A stretch of 64,000 nt of DNA from Barnesiella viscericola DSM 18177 (GCF_000512915.1 NZ_CP007034.1:620001-684000); one strand, 5' to 3'. Shown: positions 43,820 through 52,944, counted from the first letter of the stretch. Numbers and translations: made by a program. The notes: generated by a model from the letters alone, not told the origin.

Positions 43820-46390
43820 CTATCTCTTGACCGGTACAATTTCAAAAATCTCGGCTTCGCCCAGAATCTGTATGGTCGCAGCTCCGGGAAGCAATTCGAT
43901 GGTATGGAACGGGGTGGTAACCTCGGTCTCGGCCAAGGTCGAACCATCGGCAGCCAATTGTTTCACCGTCAAGGCCAATTTCCCGTTATCCTCCCGATCG
44001 TTCATCAGCAACATATAAGACTTCACTCCGGACTTAACACCAAAAGTGAGCATGCCCCGATTTTGATAGCTCGTGGCCAGCTGACCATCGAACAGATAGA
44101 GAGCCTGTGCCACATCGTCGGCTTTCAAGTCGAAGCCCAAGCGTTCGATGCGGGGAGGATTGACTTCAAACGAACGAATCGCTGCATAATTGGTACGCGC
44201 CGATTCGAGCCGTTTCAGACGCACATACCGGGCTTGCACGGCCTCACCTTGCCAATCGATAATGTATTGCTGTTTCAATTCGCCGGTAAGAGGCTTCCAC
44301 GTTTTCCCGTCGACCGAATATTCCACCACCGCGTGGTCGAAATAGTCGACATCGTCGACCGAGTTACGGCCTTGCAGAATCGAGACCTCGATAACCGGCT
44401 CGACCTTACCCAGGTCGAGTCCAATCCAGTCGCCAGCCTTCTGGGCAATACCCGAGGTGTAATAGGTGGCCGTATCGTGGTCCAACATGAGTTTGGCCTG
44501 GGGAGTCCTAACCGTACTGAACGAACCTATACCCTTGTAGTAGAGTGGTGTCTCACCACACACCCGGGCCAGGAAACCGTGTGCCATATCGTCCATGGCA
44601 TTTTCGTAGAAGGGTTGCAGTTTCATGGTCCCCACTTTGTGGGTTTCGTAGTCAGCCCGGGCCGAGTCGCTCATAAGATTCTGTACGAAACGGTTCCAGA
44701 ACTCGGCACGGTCGCCGTTGCTGCGATAGAGACGAGCCAACTCGATGGTCCGTTTCCCGCGAGCTCCCAGCTTCTCAAACTCTTGAAGCCAAGGTCCCAG
44801 TTCCTTCACCAGTTGCCGGTTGGTACAGCCCCGTTCTATTTCGCCGGGCGCCTTCTCCACCCGGTCAAACTCCTGCCACAGAGCCTCGGCAACCGCATCG
44901 TTCCAGTCGGCCAGACGGAAGATACGCGTCTCCCACGACTCGTCGCGGCGGTATCCGTTCTCGGTATCGCACGAGTGAATGGCAAAGGTACGGTAGGCCT
45001 CGCGAGCCTCGGGCATCAGTTCACCCAAGCCACGTTCCCAGTTATCGATGGGGTTATAATCCGATACGTTCCACGTATAGTCGGCCACCCCGTAGAGGGC
45101 CAGTTTCGAGGCCTCGCCATGCTCCATGGGATTGCTGGCAATACCACAAAGGTCCTTCGCAGTCAGGGTGGTGTCGAGTCCATAGACCGGGCCCTGCAAG
45201 ATGATGTGACGCACATAGTCGGTCACGGGATAGTTCCACCAGAAATAGGCCGGACGTTTGATGCGGCTGTTGACCCACGCCATCGTCTCGGGCGTGAGGT
45301 CGCTGCACACCACGTCGCCCGTCCAGAATACCTCAACCGAAGGGTCGAGCGTCTCACCATAAATGGCCAGAGGGCCCTGCGGTGTGGGGTTGGCCCACAG
45401 CTTGGAATAGTCGGTGGGACAAACCGTGAGGTAGGCCACATCGCCTTTGGTCTTGACGAAATCGGTGGTCAGGCGATTAAGCAACTCGGTCTGCTTCACG
45501 GGATTGGTACCCTCGCCCGAAATATCGTCGAAGAAGAGGGCAAAGGCACGCACGCCCAGGTCGTACATCCAGTTGAATTTATTCACTAGGTTCTGATAAT
45601 CCTCTTCGTTCCATTTGATATCCTGCCCCGGGTGAATAGCCCATACGAAATCGACCCGGTTGCGGCGGCACGCCTCGATAAGCCCCTTAATCTGCTCGGC
45701 CTCCTGTTCGGGATAAGGCAACCGCCAGTTGGGGCAACTGTGATAGGGATCGTCCTTGGGACCGTAGAGGTAACTGTTCATCTTGAACTTGCCGTAGAAA
45801 TCGATCAACGACATGCGCACCTCGTGCGACCAGGGTGTGCCGTAGAACCCCTCGACCACCCCGCGGTATTTCAGGTCGGGATAATCGTTAATTTCGACAT
45901 AGGGCAAACGGCCCTCGGCTACGGCCGGACTCTCGACCAGCTGGCGCAGCGTCTGCAACCCGTAGAAGGCACCCCGCTCATCATAGCCCACAATCTCGAT
46001 ACCGTTCTTGTCTACCTTCAACCGATAGGCTCCCGACACCGGCTTTACCCCTTGGCGTTGCGAGACTTTCGTTCCGAAATCGACCGAGAGCTTCACCCCC
46101 TTTTTCTGTTGGGTCAGGAACGGTACATCGGCCAAGAAGCAGCCTTGGCGATCTTTCAGATTAACCCCCTGCGAGAGGTCGAGCGTATGGGCCCGATCGA
46201 GAGTCATCTGATGCGGGGTGGGATTCACCACAATACCGCCGTGATCGAGCTTCTTACCCGGAACGGGCAATACATCTTGCGACTCCGAGCGCTGGGTCGT
46301 CAAATCAAATTCAGACTCCTGCGCCCACACACTACCGCAGGCCAACATTGCGACAGCCCATGCGGTCAATACTTTTCTGCACTTTATCAT
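43820..46390 (-). CDS. GH84 beta-N-acetylglucosaminidase
   Basis: 856 residues using ATG at 46390, which is directly followed by a signal peptide (MIKCRKVLTAWAVAMLACG ... VWAQ); 12 upstream in-frame codons are not needed. GH20b-like N-terminal domain about 40-160; GH84 barrel about 160-460 with VEGFYGTPWSHEVR, YLYGPKDDPYH, and the catalytic Asp pair in FFDDISGEG near 285, as in BtGH84; helical domain; then an F5/8-type C (CBM32-like) domain about 660-760 (DWIGLDLGKVEP ... AAIRSFEVN). It removes terminal beta-GlcNAc from glycoconjugates by substrate-assisted catalysis. It has its own promoter (46455-46485) and is not in the GH85 operon, though both act on GlcNAc-containing host glycans. Confidence 0.93.
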   Translation of the reverse strand: MIKCRKVLTAWAVAMLACGSVWAQESEFDLTTQRSESQDVLPVPGKKLDHGGIVVNPTPHQMTLDRAHTLDLSQGVNLKDRQGCFLADVPFLTQQKKGVKLSVDFGTKVSQRQGVKPVSGAYRLKVDKNGIEIVGYDERGAFYGLQTLRQLVESPAVAEGRLPYVEINDYPDLKYRGVVEGFYGTPWSHEVRMSLIDFYGKFKMNSYLYGPKDDPYHSCPNWRLPYPEQEAEQIKGLIEACRRNRVDFVWAIHPGQDIKWNEEDYQNLVNKFNWMYDLGVRAFALFFDDISGEGTNPVKQTELLNRLTTDFVKTKGDVAYLTVCPTDYSKLWANPTPQGPLAIYGETLDPSVEVFWTGDVVCSDLTPETMAWVNSRIKRPAYFWWNYPVTDYVRHIILQGPVYGLDTTLTAKDLCGIASNPMEHGEASKLALYGVADYTWNVSDYNPIDNWERGLGELMPEAREAYRTFAIHSCDTENGYRRDESWETRIFRLADWNDAVAEALWQEFDRVEKAPGEIERGCTNRQLVKELGPWLQEFEKLGARGKRTIELARLYRSNGDRAEFWNRFVQNLMSDSARADYETHKVGTMKLQPFYENAMDDMAHGFLARVCGETPLYYKGIGSFSTVRTPQAKLMLDHDTATYYTSGIAQKAGDWIGLDLGKVEPVIEVSILQGRNSVDDVDYFDHAVVEYSVDGKTWKPLTGELKQQYIIDWQGEAVQARYVRLKRLESARTNYAAIRSFEVNPPRIERLGFDLKADDVAQALYLFDGQLATSYQNRGMLTFGVKSGVKSYMLLMNDREDNGKLALTVKQLAADGSTLAETEVTTPFHTIELLPGAATIQILGEAEIFEIVPVKR

Positions 46391-46454
46391 AATATATAGG
46401 ATTTTATTTTCATGGTCAAGACGCACCCCAGGTACCTCTTTTCTCTTTCGGGGT

Positions 46455-46485
46455 CAAAAATAATAATTATTTGCGTTTATTCAAA
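46455..46485 (-). promoter_or_regulatory. GH84 gene promoter
   Basis: Minus strand TTTG (46482-46485), 19 bases, TATTTTTG (46455-46462). The -33 box overlaps the end of the acyltransferase gene. Start near 46450, leader about 60 nt. Confidence 0.78.
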
Positions 46486-47621
46486 AAACGGCGGCTCAAC
46501 CAGCGACGCACCGGCTCATCATACAGTTTCAGGCAGAGGTAGGCCACCACCACGTTCCACACATACACGCACAGAGCCACCTGCCAGGTCTCGCCAAAGG
46601 TAAAGTAGCCCTTCTCGATGAGCCAGGCGTAAAACAGATACATGAAGGCATAGTGGGTAATGTAGAGCGGATAGGAGATGTCGCCCAGGAACTTGCACAC
46701 CCGGGTCGAAAAGACATCGGTAGTAGCCCCCGAAGCCCCCAGCACGATAAGCAGCGGGAAGACCACGACAATGCAGAGGGTCTCGAATACCCCATTCAAA
46801 CAAATCACCTCGTTACCGGGCAGATAGGGTACATGAAACAGCAGCAGCAAAATGAGCGAGCAAATCCAGAAGGCGCCGCGCACCCGCACCGGTTTGAACC
46901 GTCGGGAGAGCAGCAACCCCATCGAGAAGGGGAAGAGCATGCGCAACAACCCGCCCACGAAATTGACCGTGTCGAGCGTCCACCCTACCCCGATATTGCC
47001 GTAACCCGACACGTCGAAGGTGGCAAACGCGGCCAGAGCTACTCCCAGCACCACCACGACCCCGGTCAGGAGACGGGTCGAGAGCCGGTGAAGCACCAGC
47101 GCATAAAGCAGGTTGCCGATGTATTCAAAGAAGAGCGACCAGCTGGGGCCGTTCAGCGGGAACATCTCGCCGTTACCCCTCACCTCGTAAGCGGCCCCGG
47201 GAACGGCCGGAATGAAGAACATCGCACACAGCAGGGCCAGCATCACCAGCGAGGTGGCCACATGGGTACCGTCCCACTGCACACTGCCTTGCAACATGAA
47301 GGTGACGGCTCCCAGCACCGCCCCCATAACCACCATCGGGTGGAGCCGAATGAGACGGCGTTTGAAGAAGTTTTTCAGCGTCAGGCTCTTGCCCCAACGG
47401 TCGTCGTAGGCATACCCAATGACAAAACCCGACAGAATGAAAAAGAAATCGACGGCCAGATAGCCGTGGTTGATACCTTCAATGAGAGTACCCCCGGCAA
47501 AGGCATACCCCTCGAACACATGATACCACACGACCAGGAGAGCCGCCACGCCCCGCAACCCGTCGAGCAATTCGTAATGAGGTTTGGTGTCGGAGAAGGC
47601 GGCAGAAGAGATGTTTTGCAT
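46467..47621 (-). CDS. Acyltransferase-3 family membrane protein
   Basis: 384 residues, about ten transmembrane helices, Acyl_transf_3 (OafA/NodX-like) family. Seen: YELLDGLRGVAALLVVWYHVFEGYA with the conserved His, LAVDFFFILSGFVIGYAY, KNFFKRRLIRLHPMVVMGA with the conserved Arg, and DISYPLYITHYAFMYLFYAW. Such proteins O-acylate extracytoplasmic sugars (LPS, capsule, exported glycans) using acyl groups carried across the membrane. No polysaccharide genes are near, so the acceptor is unknown. A -7 element TACCTTTG lies at 47681-47688 with a TTTG 16 bases further up. Confidence 0.9.
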   Translation of the reverse strand: MQNISSAAFSDTKPHYELLDGLRGVAALLVVWYHVFEGYAFAGGTLIEGINHGYLAVDFFFILSGFVIGYAYDDRWGKSLTLKNFFKRRLIRLHPMVVMGAVLGAVTFMLQGSVQWDGTHVATSLVMLALLCAMFFIPAVPGAAYEVRGNGEMFPLNGPSWSLFFEYIGNLLYALVLHRLSTRLLTGVVVVLGVALAAFATFDVSGYGNIGVGWTLDTVNFVGGLLRMLFPFSMGLLLSRRFKPVRVRGAFWICSLILLLLFHVPYLPGNEVICLNGVFETLCIVVVFPLLIVLGASGATTDVFSTRVCKFLGDISYPLYITHYAFMYLFYAWLIEKGYFTFGETWQVALCVYVWNVVVAYLCLKLYDEPVRRWLSRRFLNKRK

Positions 47622-47680
47622 GATGATGATTTTTCTTACTTAATGAATTTCTGTTTTACGGTAGCAGCGCGCTGTACCGG

Positions 47681-47708
47681 CAAAGGTACAGAGGTTGTCC
47701 CGCACAAA
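47681..47708 (-). promoter_or_regulatory. Acyltransferase gene promoter
   Basis: Minus strand TTTG (47705-47708), 16 bases, TACCTTTG (47681-47688). The -7 is perfect, spacing slightly short. Start near 47676, leader about 55 nt. Confidence 0.6.
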
Positions 47709-47741
47709 ATTTGTCCTATGTCAAAAACAGCCGGCCGGCTC

Positions 47742-48311
47742 CTACTTTTTGCTTCGGCGCAACCGGCTCAGCGTCGAGAGCGTGATACCCAGATAGGAGG
47801 CGATATATCCCAACTGAGCCCGCTGACACACCTGCGGAAACTGCTGCTGGAACGCCTCGTAACGCTCACGGGCCGAGAGGGTGAGCCGCTCCTTGTGCGA
47901 ACGGTGCAACCGCCGGTATTCGTCTTGATGAATGATGCGTCCCCAATTGGCCAGTTCGAGATTGGTCTGGAACAGCTCGCGCAACCGCGACAAGGCGATG
48001 CGGTAGGCCACCACCTCTTCGAGCGTCTCGACATACTCCTCGCTCACCTTGTTGTAGTAGAGTTCGTCCATGCTGAACACGATGCCCCCTTCGCACGAAA
48101 ACGAGGTGGTTATCTCCTCGCCGTTGACCAGCCAGAACGAGCGGGTCATACCCTGCTCGATAAAATAGGCATACTTGCAGTAAATCCCCGCCCGCACCAG
48201 CTGGTAGCGCCGGGGAAAGCGACACTCGGTCACACTCTCTTTCAACGCCTGTTCCGTCTCGGGCGAGAGCGGATAGGCCGCATTGATTTTCGCTAAAACT
48301 ACCTCCATCAT
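47742..48311 (-). CDS. Crp/Fnr-like transcriptional regulator
   Basis: 189 residues from the ATG at 48311 (a TTG 24 nt upstream at 48335 could extend it). cNMP-binding beta-roll about 20-110 (CRFPRRYQLVRAGIYCKYAYFIEQGMTRSF), dimer helix, and a short C-terminal helix-turn-helix (AQLGYIASYLGITLSTLSRLRRSKK). This is the Bacteroidota Crp/Fnr subgroup common beside metabolic or transport genes; the ligand is unknown, and no cysteine set for an Fe-S cluster is seen. It begins 37 nt after ispE stops, so may be co-transcribed with it. Confidence 0.87.
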   Translation of the reverse strand: MMEVVLAKINAAYPLSPETEQALKESVTECRFPRRYQLVRAGIYCKYAYFIEQGMTRSFWLVNGEEITTSFSCEGGIVFSMDELYYNKVSEEYVETLEEVVAYRIALSRLRELFQTNLELANWGRIIHQDEYRRLHRSHKERLTLSARERYEAFQQQFPQVCQRAQLGYIASYLGITLSTLSRLRRSKK

Positions 48312-48348
48312 AAGTTTCAACCTCCTGTCGGTCAAAGGGTCGCAACCA

Positions 48349-49167
48349 TTACACCTCGCACGGGCCGCTCCACACGAAACAGGTGCGATAGCGGTCGGTC
48401 AAATCGACCTCCTGGTCGAACAACCCGAAGACCGACGACCCCGACCCCGACATCGAGGCATAAACGGCACCGGCCTCATACAGGCTCTCCTTGATGGCTC
48501 CGATTTCGGGGAACCGGGCAAAGACACTCTTCTCGAAATCGTTGACCAGCCGGTCGCGCCATTCGCTCACCGGACGGGCAATGGTCTCGCTCACCGGCTC
48601 CTCGGGCTCGGCCGGAGTCACCAGCGAATAGGCCACCGCCGTGGGTACGGCTACCGACGGCTTCACCAGCACCAGCCGATACCCCTTCAACGACAGGGAC
48701 ACCGGCTCGAACTCGTCGCCTATGCCACGGGCCAGCAACGGCTTGTTGTGCAGGAAGAAGGGACAGTCGGCCCCCAAGGCCGCGGCCTCGCGGTCGAGCT
48801 CCTCGTCGCTCAGCGGCAGGTGAAAATAGTCGCGCACCATCGCCAGCAGGAAAGCGGCATCGGCCGACCCTCCGCCCAACCCCGCACCAAAAGGTATCGC
48901 CTTGTGCAGATGTATCGAGACCGGCGGCAGCGAAAACCGTTCGCTCAGTCGTCGCCACGCCTTCATCACCAGGTTGTCGCGGCTATCGCCGTCGATGACA
49001 ATGCCCGAGAGCGTGAGGCGGGTATCCCCCTCGGTTGTTGAGACCACTTCCAGCGCGTCCTGCAACTGAATGGGATAGAAAACCGTCTCTATATTATGGT
49101 ATCCGTCGGGGCGGCGTGAAACGATGCGCAGCCCCAGGTTGATTTTGGCATTGGGAAATCGTATCAT
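48349..49167 (-). CDS. ispE: 4-diphosphocytidyl-2-C-methyl-D-erythritol kinase
   Basis: A 272-residue GHMP kinase of the non-mevalonate isoprenoid pathway. Seen: FPNAKINLGLRIVSRRPDGYHNI at the start (substrate Lys and Asn), IPFGAGLGGGSADAAFLL as the ATP-binding glycine loop with the catalytic Asp, and ASMSGSGSSVFGLF near the C-terminus. It phosphorylates the 2-hydroxyl of CDP-methylerythritol in the cytoplasm. Divergent from dnaB. Confidence 0.96.
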   Translation of the reverse strand: MIRFPNAKINLGLRIVSRRPDGYHNIETVFYPIQLQDALEVVSTTEGDTRLTLSGIVIDGDSRDNLVMKAWRRLSERFSLPPVSIHLHKAIPFGAGLGGGSADAAFLLAMVRDYFHLPLSDEELDREAAALGADCPFFLHNKPLLARGIGDEFEPVSLSLKGYRLVLVKPSVAVPTAVAYSLVTPAEPEEPVSETIARPVSEWRDRLVNDFEKSVFARFPEIGAIKESLYEAGAVYASMSGSGSSVFGLFDQEVDLTDRYRTCFVWSGPCEV

Positions 49168-49347
49168 CGGTTTGACTGTTTTTCGAGATTCTCTGCGAAA
49201 TTAACCATTCTCGTCCACATAGCCAACCCTGCCGCCGTCCAAAAGCATAAAAATTCACATCGTTCCCGATCCTTGCGCCCACCGGAGCTGTTGAAAAGTT
49301 TATCATAAGATTTTGTCGCCGCTCTTTCCCGAAGCGCAAAGATTCGC

Positions 49348-49355
49348 TATTTTTG
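49348..49355 (+). promoter_or_regulatory. dnaB -7 element
   Basis: TATTTTTG on the plus strand, 35 nt before the dnaB ATG; start predicted at about 49361. No -33 TTTG at standard spacing. The remaining ispE-dnaB gap (49168-49347) shows nothing else. Confidence 0.5.
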
Positions 49356-49390
49356 TAACCTGAAAAAAGAGAAAGGAAAAGAATCGACAA

Positions 49391-50965
49391 ATGGAACCTC
49401 GCAGAAACTATACCTCCCGCCAAAAGAAAACCTACGCCCCGAAGGTCTCGGAACAGGGCAAATTACAGCCTCAGGACACAGAACTCGAAGAGGCCGTGCT
49501 GGGAGCCCTCATGCTCGAAAAAGATGCCTACACCACCGTATGCGACATCTTGAAGCCCGAGTGTTTCTACGAGCCCAACAACCAGATTATTTACAGTGCC
49601 ATCGCCAAGCTGGGTGCCCAGCAGCGCCCCATCGACATGCTCACCGTTACCGAGCAGTTGCGGCTCGACGGCAAGCTCGACGAGGTGGGCGGAGCCTTGC
49701 GCATCTCGGAGCTGACCGGCCGCGTGGCCTCGGCCGCCCACATCGAGTATCACGCCCGCATCGTGGCGCAGAAATACCTGGCCCGAGAGCTCATCGAGTT
49801 TTCGAGCGAAATCCTCAACAAGGCCTTCGACGAGACCAACGACGTCGACGACCTCATGCAGGAGGCCGAGGGGAAACTCTTTGAAATCTCGCAGCGCAAC
49901 CTCAAAAAAGATGTGGTGCAAATCGACCCCATCATCAGCGAGGCCATCAAGCAGATACAGGTAGCCGCCAACCGCAGCGACGGATTGAGCGGTCTGCAAA
50001 CCGGGTTCCACGGCATCGACAAGATTACCTCGGGTTGGCAAAACTCCGACCTCATCATCATTGCCGCCCGTCCGGCCATGGGTAAAACGGCCTTCGTCCT
50101 CTCCATGGCCAAAAACATGGCGGTCAACTACAACACCCCGGTAGCCATCTTCTCGCTCGAAATGTCGAACGTGCAGCTGGTCAACCGTCTCATCATCAAC
50201 ACCTGCGAGATTCCTGGCGACAAAATCAAGAGCGGACAGCTGAGCCCCTTCGAGTGGGAGCGCCTCATGTCGCGCATCGAAATCCTGCGGAACGCCCCCA
50301 TCTACATCGACGACACCCCCAGCCTCTCGGTGTTCGAGTTGCGTACGAAAGCCCGTCGGCTGGTGCGTGAGCACGGCATCAAAATCATCATCATCGACTA
50401 CTTGCAGCTGATGAACGCCAGCGGCATGTCGTTCGGCAGCCGTGAGCAGGAGGTGAGTACCATATCGCGGTCGCTCAAACAGCTGGCCAAGGAGTTGCAG
50501 ATACCCATCATCGCCCTGTCGCAGCTGAACCGTAGCGTCGAATCGCGTGGTAACGACAAGGACAGCAAGGAGGGCAAACGACCCCAACTCTCCGACCTGC
50601 GTGAGTCGGGAGCCATCGAGCAAGATGCCGATATGGTGTGCTTCATTCACCGTCCCGAATACTACACCCGCTCCAAGGAAGATGCCAACGGCAACAGCAT
50701 CGAGGGTCTGGCCGAGTTCATCATCGCCAAGCACCGTAGCGGTGCCACCGACACGGTGAACCTCAAATTCGTCTCCTACCTGGCCCGGTTCCAGAACTAC
50801 GACGAGGATACCCGCCTGTCGGACCTGAGCGCACCCGTCACCTCGAAATTCAACGCCGGCCCGGCCGACTCGGCTCCCGTTACCGGTCAACCCGGCGCCG
50901 CACCCCTGCCCGGGAATACCAATTTCCTCAACCCTGCCGGCAGCGACGAGAAATTACCCTTCTGA
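49391..50965 (+). CDS. dnaB: Replicative DNA helicase DnaB
   Basis: 524 residues. N-terminal helical collar domain (about 25-130: PQDTELEEAVLGALML, IYSAIAKL, VGGALRISELTGRVASAAHIEYHARI), linker, and the RecA-like helicase domain with Walker A ARPAMGKTAF near 226-235, Walker B IIIIDYLQLM, ALSQLNRSVE, and SDLRESGAIEQDADMVCFIHR. It forms the hexamer that unwinds DNA at the fork. The C-terminal 50 residues are a Pro/Gly/Ala-rich extension ending DEKLPF, like an SSB-type or sliding-partner tail. No intein. A small membrane-protein gene follows 64 nt later. Confidence 0.97.
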   Translation: MEPRRNYTSRQKKTYAPKVSEQGKLQPQDTELEEAVLGALMLEKDAYTTVCDILKPECFYEPNNQIIYSAIAKLGAQQRPIDMLTVTEQLRLDGKLDEVGGALRISELTGRVASAAHIEYHARIVAQKYLARELIEFSSEILNKAFDETNDVDDLMQEAEGKLFEISQRNLKKDVVQIDPIISEAIKQIQVAANRSDGLSGLQTGFHGIDKITSGWQNSDLIIIAARPAMGKTAFVLSMAKNMAVNYNTPVAIFSLEMSNVQLVNRLIINTCEIPGDKIKSGQLSPFEWERLMSRIEILRNAPIYIDDTPSLSVFELRTKARRLVREHGIKIIIIDYLQLMNASGMSFGSREQEVSTISRSLKQLAKELQIPIIALSQLNRSVESRGNDKDSKEGKRPQLSDLRESGAIEQDADMVCFIHRPEYYTRSKEDANGNSIEGLAEFIIAKHRSGATDTVNLKFVSYLARFQNYDEDTRLSDLSAPVTSKFNAGPADSAPVTGQPGAAPLPGNTNFLNPAGSDEKLPF

Positions 50966-51029
50966 CCCGCCGAACTTTCTACCCGCCGTCGACGTTACTC
51001 TATCGCAACCAATAGAGTAAACTCGATCT

Positions 51030-51188
51030 ATGGAAAAGAAAAAGAACAATTGGAAAAAAATTTGGACAGCCGTAGGCGTGGCCCTGGCCATCGTCCTCCT
51101 ATTGTATTGGCTCACACTGGCCATCTGGATCGACGATTCGCCCGAAGCCGCCGTCGTACCCGAAACAGAAGAGGTCTCCAACTATTAA
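51030..51188 (+). CDS. Small single-pass membrane protein (52 residues)
   Basis: A short frame with ATG at 51030 and TAA at 51186-51188. It has a basic start (MEKKKNNWKKIW), one hydrophobic helix (about 13-33, TAVGVALAIVLLLYWLTLAIW) and an acidic tail DDSPEAAVVPETEEVSNY, the charge pattern of a type II-like or tail-out membrane miniprotein. It lies 64 nt downstream of dnaB on the same strand, before the hairpin at 51449, so it is likely on the dnaB transcript. I do not know a family; conservation was not tested. Confidence 0.6.
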   Translation: MEKKKNNWKKIWTAVGVALAIVLLLYWLTLAIWIDDSPEAAVVPETEEVSNY

Positions 51189-51448
51189 AATACGTTAAAT
51201 AACAAACTCGCCAGAACTTTTCGCCACCCCGCTTTGTTTTATTATCGAAAGCGGCCCACAAGGAGCCCCTCCCACTCGGGAAAGCGATGCGTCGCTCCCG
51301 GCAGGAGACCGGTTGGGGCCAATTTCAAAAGAGTTTGATTTATACGATAATATTCTTGTTTTTTGTGTGTTTCATTGGTATTATATTATCCTTTGTTTAT
51401 TTCTGTAATAAACATTATCCTCTTTCTTGTTTTTGATATATTTCAAGT

Positions 51449-51480
51449 AGTAAAGCCCCGTCGCGAGACGAGGCTTTACT
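51449..51480 (+). terminator. Hairpin between dnaB unit and mltG
   Basis: Arms 51449-51462 and 51467-51480 pair over 14 positions with one mismatch, GCGA tetraloop, then ATTTT. It should terminate the dnaB transcript and perhaps, weakly, the converging mltG transcript. The AT-rich stretch 51189-51448 carries no feature I can support. Confidence 0.75.
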
Positions 51481-51537
51481 ATTTTAAATCGTTCCTTTCC
51501 CGTCGAGAGCCGCCGCAACGCCACCCGGCGGCAGGAG

Positions 51538-52584
51538 TCAGCGTATGCCCCGGCGGTTCAGTTCACGCTGGTAGCGCGCGGCATTGCGCTGGTGCTCGCT
51601 CCAAGTGACGGCAAAATTGTGATACCCCGAGAAATCCTCGCGGGCACACATGTAAATATAGTCGTTGGGGCGGTGGTTCAGCACCGCATCAAGAGCCTGC
51701 TTCGAGGCGATGCGTATCGGGCCCGGCGGCAATCCTGTCACCCGATAGGTATTGTAGGGTGACTCGATGGCGAGATGAGCCTTCAAAATGCGCCGCAACG
51801 AGAAATCACCGCAAGCAAACTTCACCGTAGGGTCGGCCTGCAAGGGCATGCCCTTGCGCAAACGGTTCATATAAAGACCCGCCACCGTACCCATCTCGTC
51901 GGGTTTGTTAGTCTCCTCCTCCACAATCGAGGCCAGGGTCGCCACCTCGACCGGGGTCAAGCCCCACGCCTGGGCCTGCTCCTCGCGCTGCCCCATCCAG
52001 TAGCGGCGATACTCTCGCTTCATCTTCTGCAAAAACTCCTCGGGAGTCACCGTCCAATAAAACTCGTAGGTATCGGGCAGAAACAGCGCCGGCAACGTGG
52101 CCTGCGTAAATCCCAGATCGGCACACACGCTGTCGTTCTGCAACAACGCCAGCAAATCGTCCTTGGAGAAACACAACTGCTCGGCAATGCGACCGGCCAG
52201 CTGGTCTATCGTGCGCACGTTGTTAAAAGTCACCCGCACCGGGGTCTGCCCCCCTCGTGCCAATTTCAGAGCCACCTGCCAGGCACTCATACCCGGCTCC
52301 ACCCGGTAAGCCCCCTCGCGTTCGGCCGCATCAAAATCGAGCAACGAGAGCAACCGCTCTACCCGGGCTACCGAACGGGGAGCGTCCAGCACCTCACTCA
52401 ACGCACTGTCGAGTTGGGCCGCACTCCACTGCCGATGCACATAGACCATCGCCCGCTCACCCACAACCGAGTTGTAGACATAATGTTTTGCCACCCAAAA
52501 TGCGGCGCACACCAACACGACCGCCACAGCCGCCAACACACCGATAAATATCTTTATTCCTCTCTTACTCTTTACTTTTACCAT
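51538..52584 (-). CDS. mltG: Endolytic murein transglycosylase MltG (YceG-like)
   Basis: 348 residues: cytoplasmic basic N-terminus, one TM helix (about 11-33, IFIGVLAAVAVVLVCAAFWV), a LysM-like subdomain (about 90-150), and the YceG catalytic domain with LPALFLPDTYEFYW, LASIVEEETNKPDEMGTVAGLYMNRLRKGMPLQADPTV (the catalytic Glu is in the EEET stretch) and SPYNTYRVTGLPPGPI. It cuts nascent peptidoglycan strands and sets their length. Monocistronic, with a -7 element at 52627-52634. Confidence 0.95.
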   Translation of the reverse strand: MVKVKSKRGIKIFIGVLAAVAVVLVCAAFWVAKHYVYNSVVGERAMVYVHRQWSAAQLDSALSEVLDAPRSVARVERLLSLLDFDAAEREGAYRVEPGMSAWQVALKLARGGQTPVRVTFNNVRTIDQLAGRIAEQLCFSKDDLLALLQNDSVCADLGFTQATLPALFLPDTYEFYWTVTPEEFLQKMKREYRRYWMGQREEQAQAWGLTPVEVATLASIVEEETNKPDEMGTVAGLYMNRLRKGMPLQADPTVKFACGDFSLRRILKAHLAIESPYNTYRVTGLPPGPIRIASKQALDAVLNHRPNDYIYMCAREDFSGYHNFAVTWSEHQRNAARYQRELNRRGIR

Positions 52585-52626
52585 AAAAAACCGATTATTC
52601 TACGTGAACAAAATAGATAAGATTGA

Positions 52627-52634
52627 CAAAAATA
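52627..52634 (-). promoter_or_regulatory. mltG -7 element
   Basis: TATTTTTG on the minus strand, 43 nt before the ATG. It lies back to back with the tRNA-Ser promoter. No -33 box at standard spacing. Confidence 0.5.
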
Positions 52635-52668
52635 CGGATTATTCGTGAAATAAAATAGGGTAAAAAAA

Positions 52669-52699
52669 TTTGCGGTTTCAAATATTCGACTTATCTTTG
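52669..52699 (+). promoter_or_regulatory. tRNA-Ser promoter
   Basis: TTTG (52669-52672), 19 bases, TATCTTTG (52692-52699): both boxes match. Start near 52705, about 37 nt before the mature tRNA. Confidence 0.85.
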
Positions 52700-52741
52700 C
52701 GCTGCGTTTGGAAAAACGCCGTTCAACACGGCACCATCTTT

Positions 52742-52828
52742 GGAAGGATGGGTGAGTGGCTGAAACCACCAGTTTGCTAAACTGACGTACTCGAATGGGT
52801 ACCGGGGGTTCGAATCCCCCTCCTTCCG
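52742..52828 (+). tRNA. tRNA-Ser (anticodon GCT)
   Basis: An 87-nt class II tRNA: acceptor GGAAGGA/TCCTTCC, discriminator G, long variable arm (GTACTCGAATGGGTAC), anticodon loop TTGCTAA giving GCT for AGC/AGU serine codons. CCA is encoded directly after it (52829-52831). Confidence 0.97.
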
Positions 52829-52841
52829 CCAACGCTTCACA

Positions 52842-52873
52842 AAAGCCTGTATCGTCTTCACGATACGGGCTTT
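52842..52873 (+). terminator. tRNA-Ser terminator
   Basis: A 14-bp stem (52842-52855 with 52860-52873, one G-U pair), CTTC loop, then T run. It starts 10 nt after the encoded CCA. Confidence 0.92.
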
Positions 52874-52912
52874 TTCATTTTCTGCTTAGTCCATAATTTT
52901 TCGCGGGAGGGC

Positions 52913-52944
52913 TTTGGAATATTGCCGCTTTGGTTGTACTTTTG
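52913..52944 (+). promoter_or_regulatory. Promoter of a long leader or orphan transcript
   Basis: TTTG (52913-52916), exactly 20 bases, TACTTTTG (52937-52944). Predicted start near 52950, which is 176 nt before the porin ATG. The region 52950-53048 has no good reading frame and ends with a bulged hairpin (GCG..GGAG at 53013-53021 with CTCC..CGC at 53026-53033) and seven T (53042-53048). So it is either an untranslated RNA or a leader with an attenuator for the porin. A weaker box CACTTTTG at 53080-53087 could serve the porin directly. Confidence 0.6.

Noticed and set aside
48312-48335. TTG start for the Crp/Fnr-like gene
   Set aside because: Two ATG codons at 48311 and 48308 are more likely.
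52578-52832. 84-codon minus-strand frame with MAEGGGFEPP start
   Set aside because: It is the antisense of tRNA-Ser, a known class of false gene calls.
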